A stretch of 7,028 bases of DNA from Nitrospirota bacterium. Lineage in GTDB: Bacteria; Nitrospirota; Thermodesulfovibrionia; UBA6902. A program made the position numbers and the translations under genes. The DNA is taken from assembly GCA_015491705.1 (NCBI GenBank), contig WFVK01000299.1, positions 1 to 7,028 on the forward strand, written 5' to 3'. Positions 1 to 5,389 of the stretch are shown here, one piece after another (position 1 is the stretch's first letter; each line of letters opens with the position of its first letter). The notes beneath the pieces were generated by a model, which saw only the letters and a list, made by a program, of their open reading frames with translations, did no database searches and was not told the origin of the DNA.

Positions 1-133
1 AAAGGCCATGGAAGCAAAAGAGGCGCAGGCTTGAAATGTGCACATTGCATTGCATAAGCGGGCGGGCCGTGGTTTTATGCAACCGCAAGGGTTATTGCAG
101 GGTTTAAGTTAAGGTTTTATGTAAGCGAATGAG
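1..133. other. Left-edge leader without an identified gene
   Basis: No complete gene is visible here. In frame 2 the first bases read KAMEAKEAQA and stop at 32-34 (TGA). This could be the C-terminus of a gene entering from the left, but ten codons are too few to call it. A short bulged stem (TGCAACC at 78-84 with GGTT at 90-93 and GCA at 97-99) lies in the middle. The 11-mer TAAGGTTTTAT at 110-120 recurs exactly at 628-638, so it sits upstream of both of the first two genes. I see no convincing promoter for the gene that starts at 134. Confidence 0.4.
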
Positions 134-505
134 ATGGATATTTTCAGGAAAATAGCCGAAAGAAAGATACAGGAGGCTATGGAAGAGGGCATGTTTGACG
201 ACCTTCAGGGAAAGGGCAAGCCCCTTGTCTTTGAAGATGAGACATGGATTCCGGAAGACCTCAGGGTTGCCTACAGGGTACTGAAAAATTCGGGTCACGT
301 GCCTCCGGAGCTTGAACTGAGGAAGGAAATCGTAACCCTCAGGAATTTCATCGATACACTGGATGATGATAAGGAACGCCTGAAAAAACTCCGGGAGCTC
401 AATTTCAAGATCATCAAACTGAACATGATCAGGAAAAAGCCGCTCAACCTGGAGGAGTTTCCCCAATACGAAAACAGGATAATCGAGAAAACGGTTTTTT
501 CATGA
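134..505 (+). CDS. DUF1992 / DnaJC28-homology domain protein
   Basis: This 123-residue protein matches the DUF1992 family (the conserved domain of DnaJ homologue C28; E. coli YhdN is a small bacterial member). The recognisable block runs from about residue 7 to 70: an amphipathic helix with AERKIQEAMEEGMFDDL, the turn GKGKPL, then an ED..V.YRVLKN.G..PPELELRKEI stretch. The rest is charged helix with coiled-coil character (residues about 62-100). There is no signal peptide or membrane segment, so it should be cytosolic. The length suits a single-domain bacterial member without the J domain. The molecular role of the family is not established. The ATG at 134 is the first usable start, because the ATG at 119 runs straight into a stop; the ribosome binding site in front is weak. 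The gene stands alone, 155 bases before the next one, in the same direction. Confidence 0.85.
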   Translation: MDIFRKIAERKIQEAMEEGMFDDLQGKGKPLVFEDETWIPEDLRVAYRVLKNSGHVPPELELRKEIVTLRNFIDTLDDDKERLKKLRELNFKIIKLNMIRKKPLNLEEFPQYENRIIEKTVFS

Positions 506-525
506 TACATGCAACCCTTTTTAAA

Positions 526-548
526 GTTCAGGGGTTCAGGGTTCAAAG
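526..548. repeat. Tandem GTTCAGGG octamers
   Basis: Two perfect copies of GTTCAGGG (526-533 and 534-541) are followed by a decayed third (GTTCAAAG, 541-548). The reverse complement CCCCTGAAC occurs again at 1404-1412 and 1500-1508. The motif therefore brackets the lipoprotein gene in opposite orientations. It looks like debris of a dispersed intergenic repeat and not a coding or CRISPR feature. Confidence 0.5.
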
Positions 549-589
549 GTTACAAGGTCACGGGATACTTAATCCCGCGGGTTAACCTT
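546..589. other. Nested inverted repeat in the intergenic gap
   Basis: An outer pair AAGGTTA (546-552) / TAACCTT (583-589) encloses an inner pair CGGGAT (561-566) / ATCCCG (572-577) around a 5-base loop. All pairs are perfect. No T-tract follows, so it is not a standard intrinsic terminator. It might help end transcription of the upstream gene, or be part of the same intergenic repeat as the GTTCAGGG octamers immediately to its left. Confidence 0.45.
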
Positions 590-660
590 AACGTGGCATA
601 AAGGGGCGGGAGAAGATTTTGCGACTGTAAGGTTTTATCACATTCCATGAAGGGGGCTAT

Positions 661-1410
661 ATGAACAACCATGCTAAGAAACTGATTTTTCTTGTATTGC
701 TGTCGATTGCTTTACTGGCGGCGGGCTGTGCCGGCAAAAAGAAGGTTGAGGACATGGAAAAGACGCAGAAAGACATACTTGCCAGGCTCAGCGCCGTTGA
801 AAAAAGCCAGAAGGAAATCATGAAGATGTTCAGACGGGGGAAACGGAGAGTCGATTACAACAGGGTATATAAGATTCCTGTCGGCAACTCCGCTGTCCGG
901 GGCAATCCCGATGCCCCTGTGACAATCGTCGAGTTTTCAGACTTCCAGTGTCCTTACTGTGCAGGACTCCAGCCGACCCTGAAGAAGGTGCTCACGGCCT
1001 ATCCGGACGACGTGAGGCTCGTTTACAAGGATTTTCCACTGTCACGACTGCACAATCAGGCTGAAAATGCCGCCAGGGCAGCGCGCGCAGCAGGAGAACA
1101 GGGAAAATACTGGGAGATGCACGACCTCATTTTTGAAAACAACAATAAGCTCAGCGATGACATGTTCAGAGAACTTGCGGAAAGGCTGAATCTCGATATC
1201 GCCAGGTTTATGGCTGACTACAGGAGCAGACGGTATGACAAACAGATACAGGAGGATATTAATCTCGGCAGGAGCATCGGCGTAACAGGCACGCCCACGC
1301 TCTTTATTAACGGAAAGAGGATGAGATCCAGGTCTTTTAATGACTTCAGGGCCGCTATCGAGGCAGAGCTGAAGAAGCAGCAGAAGAATCAAGGCCCGCC
1401 CGTCCCCTGA
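661..1410 (+). CDS. DsbA-family thioredoxin-fold lipoprotein
   Basis: Predicted envelope thiol-disulfide oxidoreductase of 249 residues. Residues 1-22 form a lipoprotein signal: a KK-bearing n-region, a hydrophobic core, and LLAAGC with Cys23 as the lipidation site. The -3 position is Ala, which is less usual than Leu; the +2 residue is Ala, not the inner-membrane-retention Asp. Residues about 29-60 are a charged coiled coil that would hold the catalytic domain away from the membrane. The DsbA/Thioredoxin_4-type domain runs from about residue 75 to 243, with the active site C97-P-Y-C100 inside FSDFQCPYC, a helical insert, and the cis-proline loop GTPT with Pro212. CPYC is common in BdbD/DsbA-like proteins. 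Whether it oxidises or isomerises substrates cannot be told. AGGGGG at 651-656 is the ribosome binding site for the ATG at 661. There is no DsbB or DsbD partner in the window. Confidence 0.9.
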   Translation: MNNHAKKLIFLVLLSIALLAAGCAGKKKVEDMEKTQKDILARLSAVEKSQKEIMKMFRRGKRRVDYNRVYKIPVGNSAVRGNPDAPVTIVEFSDFQCPYCAGLQPTLKKVLTAYPDDVRLVYKDFPLSRLHNQAENAARAARAAGEQGKYWEMHDLIFENNNKLSDDMFRELAERLNLDIARFMADYRSRRYDKQIQEDINLGRSIGVTGTPTLFINGKRMRSRSFNDFRAAIEAELKKQQKNQGPPVP

Positions 1411-1511
1411 ACCTTTATGCGGCATTAATCTTGGGGCATTTGAAGTAACCCTCTTACTCCCTCCCCTTTAACCTGCGGGGGGAGAGCAACCCACGTTGAC
1501 CCCTGAACCTT
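1404..1511. repeat. Pair of CCCCTGAACCTT direct repeats
   Basis: The 12-mer CCCCTGAACCTT occurs at 1404-1415, across the stop codon of the lipoprotein gene, and again at 1500-1511. Its first nine bases are the reverse complement of the GTTCAGGGG found at 526-534. The second copy also contributes to a small hairpin, CCCTG (1501-1505) / CAGGG (1515-1519). Confidence 0.45.
1457..1486 (+). terminator. GC-rich hairpin after the lipoprotein gene
   Basis: CTCCCTCCCC (1457-1466) can pair with GGGGGGAGAG (1477-1486) with one mismatch and one G-U pair around a 10-base loop. It starts 46 bases after the stop codon at 1410, a sensible place for transcript end or 3' protection. No T-run follows, so intrinsic termination is doubtful. 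It may instead be part of an intergenic repeat. Confidence 0.3.
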
Positions 1512-1543
1512 AAACAGGGTTTCCCGTCAGGCTCCGCCGCGCC

Positions 1544-1572
1544 ACGCCGGCGATATTTTTTTATGCCGGTGT
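1544..1572. other. Hairpin with a T-rich loop
   Basis: ACGCCGGC (1544-1551) pairs with GCCGGTGT (1565-1572) with a single G-U pair around a loop that contains seven T residues. Because the T-tract is in the loop and not after the stem, this is not a normal terminator in the forward direction. It lies 45 bases upstream of the predicted -10 box of the phosphoketolase gene. Confidence 0.35.
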
Positions 1573-1597
1573 AAGGTAAATATTGAAACAGGCACGC

Positions 1598-1634
1598 CGC
1601 CGCGGCGAAATAGTAGTATAATTACCTTAAAGGT
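1598..1634 (+). promoter_or_regulatory. Predicted phosphoketolase promoter region
   Basis: A perfect -10 hexamer TATAAT lies at 1617-1622. No good -35 box stands at 16-18 bases; TTGAAA at 1583-1588 is 28 bases away and too far, so an activator may be needed or the assignment may be wrong. A perfect 10-bp palindrome CGCCGCGGCG (1598-1607) occupies the -35/spacer region. A second palindrome, ACCTT-A-AAGGT (1624-1634), covers the expected transcription start. Both could bind regulators. The leader would be about 49 bases long. Confidence 0.45.
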
Positions 1635-1665
1635 CTTAAATGTCCCGTTAACAGAAACCCGCACA

Positions 1666-1672
1666 AAGGAGG
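1666..1672 (+). promoter_or_regulatory. Strong ribosome binding site of xfp
   Basis: AAGGAGG, a near-complete complement to the 16S rRNA 3' end, stands 5 bases before the ATG at 1678. It is the best Shine-Dalgarno sequence in the window. It fixes the start and suggests a highly translated enzyme. Confidence 0.8.
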
Positions 1673-1677
1673 ACACC

Positions 1678-4038
1678 ATGCCTGACATTCTTTCGAGGGA
1701 AGAACTTAAAGCGATCGACGCCTACTGGCGGGCGGCAAACTACCTCTCGGTAGGACAGATATATCTCTATGACAACCCCCTGCTTAAGGAGCCCCTCAAG
1801 CTGCAACACATCAAGCCCCGGCTGCTCGGCCACTGGGGCACTACGCCGGGGCAGAATTTTATTTACGTGCATCTCAACCGCATCATCAGGAATCTGGATG
1901 TCAACATGATCTATATTTCAGGCCCCGGGCACGGAGGCCCCGGGCTGGTGGCCAACACCTACCTGGAGGGGACATACAGCGAGTTTTACCCCAATGTCTC
2001 ACAGGATGCCGTGGGCATGAAGAGACTCTTCAGGCAATTTTCCTTTCCCGGCGGAATCCCCAGCCATGCAGCGCCTGAGACACCGGGCTCCATCCATGAG
2101 GGAGGCGAACTCGGTTATGCCCTGTCGCATGCCTACGGCGCGGCCTTTGACAATCCTGATCTGATAGTTGCCTGCGTGGTCGGTGACGGTGAGGCCGAGA
2201 CCGGCCCGCTTGCCACCGCCTGGCATTCAAACAAGTTTCTTAATCCCGTTCACGACGGCGCGGTGCTTCCCATCCTGCACCTGAACGGATACAAGATAGC
2301 CAATCCGGCCGTCCTGGCGCGTATCAGCCATGAAGAGCTGGAGAGCCTGTTTACCGGCTACGGGTACAAGCCATATTTTGTTGAAGGGGACGAGCCGGAG
2401 GCAATGCACCAGTTAATGGCTTCTACACTGGACAGGGTCTTTCAGGAGATCAGGGCGATCCAGGACAATGCCCGCACCAGCGGTGTCCCCACCCGCCCGC
2501 GGTGGCCGATGATTATCCTCAGGACCCCCAAGGGCTGGACAGGTCCCAAGGAAGTGGACGGCCTGAAAACCGAGGGGTTCTGGCGCTCCCACCAGGTACC
2601 CTTTGCAGAGATGGCGGCAAAACCGGGACATGTGAAACTGCTTGAAGAATGGATGAAGAGTTACAGGCCCGAAGAACTCTTTGACGAAGATGGCAGACCT
2701 GTCCCGGAGATTGCAAATCTGGCGCCGAGGGGAAACCGCCGCATGGGCGCCAATCCCCATGCCAACGGAGGCGCTCTGCTCAAGGACCTGAAGATGCCCG
2801 ACTTCCGGGACTATGCGCTTGAGGTACCGGGGCCCGGCCAGGTCTTCGGGGAGGCCACACGTGTTATGGGACAATTTCTGCGGGACATAATGAAGCTCAA
2901 CAAAGACGCCCGGAACTTCCGCGTGATGGGGCCGGATGAAACCGCATCGAACAGGCTTACCGCGCTGTTTGAAGTAACCGACAGGGCATGGATGGCTGAA
3001 ACCATCCCTGAAGACGACCACCTTGCTCCTGACGGCAGGGTGATGGAGATTCTCAGTGAACATACCTGCCAGGGCTGGCTCGAGGGGTATCTCCTCACCG
3101 GCCGCCACGGTTTTTTCTCATGCTACGAGGCATTCATACATATCGTTGACTCCATGTTCAATCAGCATGCCAAGTGGCTGAAGGTCTGCAAGGAAATCCC
3201 CTGGCGCCGGCCTGTCGCATCCCTGAACTACCTGCTTACATCCCATGTCTGGAGGCAGGACCACAACGGCTTTTCGCACCAGGACCCGGGGTTTATCGAT
3301 CACGTTGTCAACAAGAAAGCGGATATCGTCCGCGTCTATTTCCCCCCGGATGCCAACACCCTGCTTTCCGTGACCGACCACTGCCTGAGAAGCCGCGATT
3401 ATGTCAACGTGATCGTGGCCGGCAAGCAGCCGCAGCCGCAGTGGCTCGATATGGACGCCGCAGTAAAGCACTGCACCTCAGGCATAGGCATCTGGGAATG
3501 GGCCAGCAGCGACAGGGGCATTGCCCCCGACGTGGTGATGGCCTGTTGCGGAGACGTTCCGACAATCGAAACCCTTGCGGCCGTTGAACTGCTCCGGAGG
3601 TATGCGCCCGACCTGAGAGTGCGCGTGATCAACGTGGTCGACCTGATGACGCTTCAGCCCAGGGAAGAGCATCCCCACGGCCTGTCCGACAGCGAGTTCG
3701 ACACACTTTTCACCACTGACAAACCGATTATCTTCGCATACCACGGCTATCCGTGGCTCATACACCGCCTGACCTACCGGAGGACGAATCACAAAAACCT
3801 GCACGTGCGGGGTTACAAGGAGGAAGGAACAACCACCACGCCCTTTGACATGGTTGTGCGCAATGACCTGGACCGCTTTCACCTTGTATCTGACGTGATA
3901 GACAGGGTCGAAAAACTCGGGTATGCGGCCGCCTACGCCAAACAGGCCCTGCGTGACAAACTGATCGAGCACAGGGAATATATCACGAAATACGGCGAGG
4001 ACATGCCGGAAATCAGGAACTGGACCTGGAGCAAGTGA
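1678..4038 (+). CDS. xfp: Xylulose-5-P/fructose-6-P phosphoketolase
   Basis: Thiamine-diphosphate enzyme that splits xylulose 5-phosphate (and often fructose 6-phosphate) with phosphate into acetyl phosphate plus glyceraldehyde 3-phosphate (or erythrose 4-phosphate). It is cytosolic. At 786 residues it is full length for the family (roughly 780-830). The N-terminal domain carries [10 protein letters not shown] (52-61), GPGHGGPG (82-89), EGGELGYAL (141-149) and the diphosphate/metal motif GDGEAETG (169-176), followed by NGYKIANP (203-210). The middle domain carries [11 protein letters not shown] (from 417) and [18 protein letters not shown] (from 461), where Glu469 probably corresponds to the catalytic glutamate that activates thiamine. 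Next comes [17 protein letters not shown], then the C-terminal domain. No key motif is missing. Specificity for xylulose-5-P alone or for both sugars cannot be read from these motifs. It appears monocistronic: its usual partner acetate kinase is not adjacent. Confidence 0.97.
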   Translation: MPDILSREELKAIDAYWRAANYLSVGQIYLYDNPLLKEPLKLQHIKPRLLGHWGTTPGQNFIYVHLNRIIRNLDVNMIYISGPGHGGPGLVANTYLEGTYSEFYPNVSQDAVGMKRLFRQFSFPGGIPSHAAPETPGSIHEGGELGYALSHAYGAAFDNPDLIVACVVGDGEAETGPLATAWHSNKFLNPVHDGAVLPILHLNGYKIANPAVLARISHEELESLFTGYGYKPYFVEGDEPEAMHQLMASTLDRVFQEIRAIQDNARTSGVPTRPRWPMIILRTPKGWTGPKEVDGLKTEGFWRSHQVPFAEMAAKPGHVKLLEEWMKSYRPEELFDEDGRPVPEIANLAPRGNRRMGANPHANGGALLKDLKMPDFRDYALEVPGPGQVFGEATRVMGQFLRDIMKLNKDARNFRVMGPDETASNRLTALFEVTDRAWMAETIPEDDHLAPDGRVMEILSEHTCQGWLEGYLLTGRHGFFSCYEAFIHIVDSMFNQHAKWLKVCKEIPWRRPVASLNYLLTSHVWRQDHNGFSHQDPGFIDHVVNKKADIVRVYFPPDANTLLSVTDHCLRSRDYVNVIVAGKQPQPQWLDMDAAVKHCTSGIGIWEWASSDRGIAPDVVMACCGDVPTIETLAAVELLRRYAPDLRVRVINVVDLMTLQPREEHPHGLSDSEFDTLFTTDKPIIFAYHGYPWLIHRLTYRRTNHKNLHVRGYKEEGTTTTPFDMVVRNDLDRFHLVSDVIDRVEKLGYAAAYAKQALRDKLIEHREYITKYGEDMPEIRNWTWSK

Positions 4039-4179
4039 ACTCATGGTGTTTTCGGATACAGCAGATATTCGCCTGCCGTAAGACCTTATATAAAGCGATG
4101 GGATATTGGAAATATGCCTATATTGGAATAAATAACAGACCTGAAAAACAAATTGCTGCGGGTGCACTGTCAGACGTGA

Positions 4180-4208
4180 TTGACATTGTTCGAAGAATCC
4201 GATATTCT
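4180..4208 (+). promoter_or_regulatory. Predicted promoter of the toxin-antitoxin operon
   Basis: A perfect -35 hexamer TTGACA (4180-4185) and a -10 hexamer TATTCT (4203-4208, 4 of 6 consensus) are separated by exactly 17 bases. The spacer contains an almost perfect 14-bp palindrome, ATTgTTCGAAgAAT (4185-4198), positioned where a bound repressor would block RNA polymerase. Transcription should begin near 4215. Confidence 0.65.
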
Positions 4209-4214
4209 GTGGAA

Positions 4215-4240
4215 GTATACAACAAGTCAACAATGTATAC
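4215..4240 (+). promoter_or_regulatory. Operator-like inverted repeat GTATACA-N12-TGTATAC
   Basis: Perfect 7-bp arms GTATACA (4215-4221) and TGTATAC (4234-4240) lie directly at the predicted start of transcription and 15 bases before the toxin ATG. Each arm contains the palindrome GTATAC, so there are two equal half-sites about two helical turns apart. This fits binding by two dimers of a ribbon-helix-helix antitoxin. It could also form a 7-bp hairpin in the leader RNA. Confidence 0.5.
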
Positions 4241-4255
4241 ACAGGTTGCCTCTTT

Positions 4256-4762
4256 ATGAAAATAATAATCGCTGATAGCTGCTCGCTGATTCTTTTGTCT
4301 AAGTGCTCTCTGCTTGCTCATCTTGCCGGGAATTTTATTGTCATTATTCCCGAGGCTGTTTTAAATGAAGTTGTAAATAATGAGGCTGTAGAGAAATTCC
4401 CGGACGCAAAAATTATATTGTCTCTTGTGTCTGCAAAGAAAATCAAAGCTGTTAAGGTGAAAGCAGAAGAGAAATCATTTCCGGTATCCATAGACAGGGG
4501 GGAGATGGAGGCATTGGTATTGGTGAAGAAAACAAAAGGGGCCATTTTGGCAACCGATGACGGTAAAGCCATAAAAGCATGCAGGTATTTTAATTTGCCG
4601 TTTATTATATCGCCGAGGATAGTTATGGAATTATACCGTTTGGATTTAATCGACTTTAAAAAAGCAAAATTATCCATTGAAAAAATGAAGATTATCGGCA
4701 GATATTCTCCTGATATTATTGCAGATGTATTGCTTGAGCTGGAGGTGTTGAGAAATGCTTAA
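4256..4762 (+). CDS. PIN-like toxin, DUF3368 family
   Basis: Predicted ribonuclease toxin of 168 residues, of the DUF3368 group of PIN-domain proteins. The acidic residues expected for metal binding are present: Asp7 in IIADSCSLI, Glu38 in PEAVLNEVV, Glu83/Glu85 in DRGEMEAL, and Asp101/Asp102 in ATDDGKA. The C-terminal helices (about 120-168) are typical of the group. Nothing is truncated or mutated, so it should be active. Its ribosome binding site is poor (only AGG at 4243-4245), whereas the antitoxin gene has a good one, which would favour antitoxin production. The antitoxin gene overlaps its last 8 bases. In this pairing the UPF0175 gene usually comes first, so the toxin-first order is less common. 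The RNA target is unknown. Confidence 0.8.
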   Translation: MKIIIADSCSLILLSKCSLLAHLAGNFIVIIPEAVLNEVVNNEAVEKFPDAKIILSLVSAKKIKAVKVKAEEKSFPVSIDRGEMEALVLVKKTKGAILATDDGKAIKACRYFNLPFIISPRIVMELYRLDLIDFKKAKLSIEKMKIIGRYSPDIIADVLLELEVLRNA

Positions 4763-5051
4763 ACCGACAACCGTCAGACTTCCGGATGACTTTATCAAAG
4801 AGCTGTATAAATTCATCAAGGATATGAAGCTTGATAAGTCCACATATCTGAGAGAAATCCTGAAAAAGGGGTTTGAAGAGGATAAGTGTGAGAGACTTTT
4901 GTCACGATATCAGGAGGGGGAACTTTCTGCGGCAGAGGTATGTAAAATGCTCGGGGTCTCTCCATGGGAATTCTTTAATCTGCTCAAAAAGAGAAACATG
5001 TCGCTGAATGTTGCCCTCGAAGATTTGCTCGATTCGGGGAAGCTGGCCTGA
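4755..5051 (+). CDS. UPF0175-family antitoxin with RHH-like N-terminus
   Basis: A 98-residue protein. Residues about 4-40 (KPTTVRLPDDFIKEL, then KSTYLREILKKGF) resemble a ribbon-helix-helix DNA-binding module. Residues about 45-95 (YQEGELSAAEVCKMLGVSPWEFFNLLKKRNM, then NVALEDLL) match the UPF0175 helical domain, which commonly accompanies DUF3368 toxins. It is inferred to neutralise the toxin and to repress the operon through the inverted repeat at 4215-4240. GGAGG at 4741-4745, nine bases before the ATG, is a good ribosome binding site inside the toxin gene. The ATG at 4755 overlaps the toxin stop, so translation is probably coupled. Confidence 0.78.
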   Translation: MLKPTTVRLPDDFIKELYKFIKDMKLDKSTYLREILKKGFEEDKCERLLSRYQEGELSAAEVCKMLGVSPWEFFNLLKKRNMSLNVALEDLLDSGKLA

Positions 5052-5151
5052 TGGTCGGGCCGTCAGGTATAAGAATGATATGATAAGGAAAATAACTGGC
5101 CGTGCTTGTTCAAAAGGCAGGAAGAAAATCACCATGCCTTTTATTATTAGT
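5052..5151. other. Gap between antitoxin gene and insertion sequence
   Basis: No gene is called. A short frame, 5080-5175, reads MIRKITGRACSKGRKKITMPFIIS up to the last base before the insertion sequence, then continues for a few codons into the element and stops. The piece KGRKKITMPFIIS resembles KACRYFNLPFIIS (residues 107-119) of the toxin 500 bases upstream, so it could be a scrap of a second PIN-type gene. The match is too short to be sure. Confidence 0.3.
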
Positions 5152-5170
5152 CCTAAAACAAGCGAGGTTT
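5152..5170 (+). repeat. Left terminal inverted repeat of the IS
   Basis: Begins CCTAAAACAAGCG. Aligned with the reverse complement of the right end, 15 of the first 19 positions match, including a perfect CAAGCG core and TTT at positions 17-19. This end lies downstream of the transposase gene. It also contains a small perfect hairpin, TAAAAC (5154-5159) / GTTTTA (5167-5172). Confidence 0.7.
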
Positions 5171-5389
5171 TATAATGAGCTGGTTAGCACGTCATCATAG
5201 TCATTTTCAGTCATAATTTTTTGTGCCGATCATCTATTATCAGACCGGTTGGTGGGGTGAAAATCCGATTAATCCTGTCATCGAGTCTGAAACACCATTT
5301 TGCAGAGATTAATTCGGCTGAAATCATGGATTTCCGGCGCACCTGTCCTGCTTTAATTCTTTAATTTTTCAGTTTATCCCGTAGACGGT
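5171..5389. other. Non-coding tail inside the IS
   Basis: Lies downstream of the transposase gene, between its stop codon and the left terminal repeat. No credible gene is seen; the open frames are short and unlike known proteins. A 6-bp stem with a 3-base loop, GAAATC (5320-5325) / GATTTC (5329-5334), is the only clear hairpin. It has no T-tract on the transposase-sense strand, so it is at best a weak terminator. Confidence 0.5.

Larger units (their letters stand above)
4039..4255. other. Gap between xfp and the toxin-antitoxin pair
   Basis: AT-rich compared with xfp. No clear terminator for xfp is seen. A 9-bp direct repeat ATATTGGAA occurs at 4103-4111 and 4120-4128. The right part contains the promoter and operator-like sites listed separately. 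One frame is open through the whole gap (4035-4259, GTG start, 74 codons). It begins on the xfp stop (GTGA) and ends on the toxin start (ATGA), but its product has no recognisable features and its 3' part coincides with the promoter, so I do not call it a gene. Confidence 0.5.

Noticed and set aside
526..548. Tandem octamers considered as a CRISPR or iteron array
   Set aside because: Only two perfect copies of eight bases with no spacers, and no cas, rep or origin genes nearby.
1544..1572. Hairpin considered as an intrinsic terminator
   Set aside because: The T-run is in the loop, and no T-tract follows the stem.
2413..3108. Minus-strand open frame of 231 codons inside xfp
   Set aside because: Wholly antisense to the catalytic region of phosphoketolase, with no recognisable protein features or ribosome binding site.
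3478..4242. Long minus-strand open frame (254 codons) across the end of xfp and the following gap
   Set aside because: Most of it is antisense to conserved phosphoketolase sequence. The translation has no family resemblance, and long antisense frames are expected opposite a GC-rich gene.
4902..5135. Minus-strand open frame opposite the antitoxin gene
   Set aside because: Antisense to the conserved UPF0175 region, and its product is unlike known proteins.
5175..5216. Tiny frame MSWLARHHSHFQS after the left IS end
   Set aside because: Thirteen codons inside the IS end with no conservation evidence.
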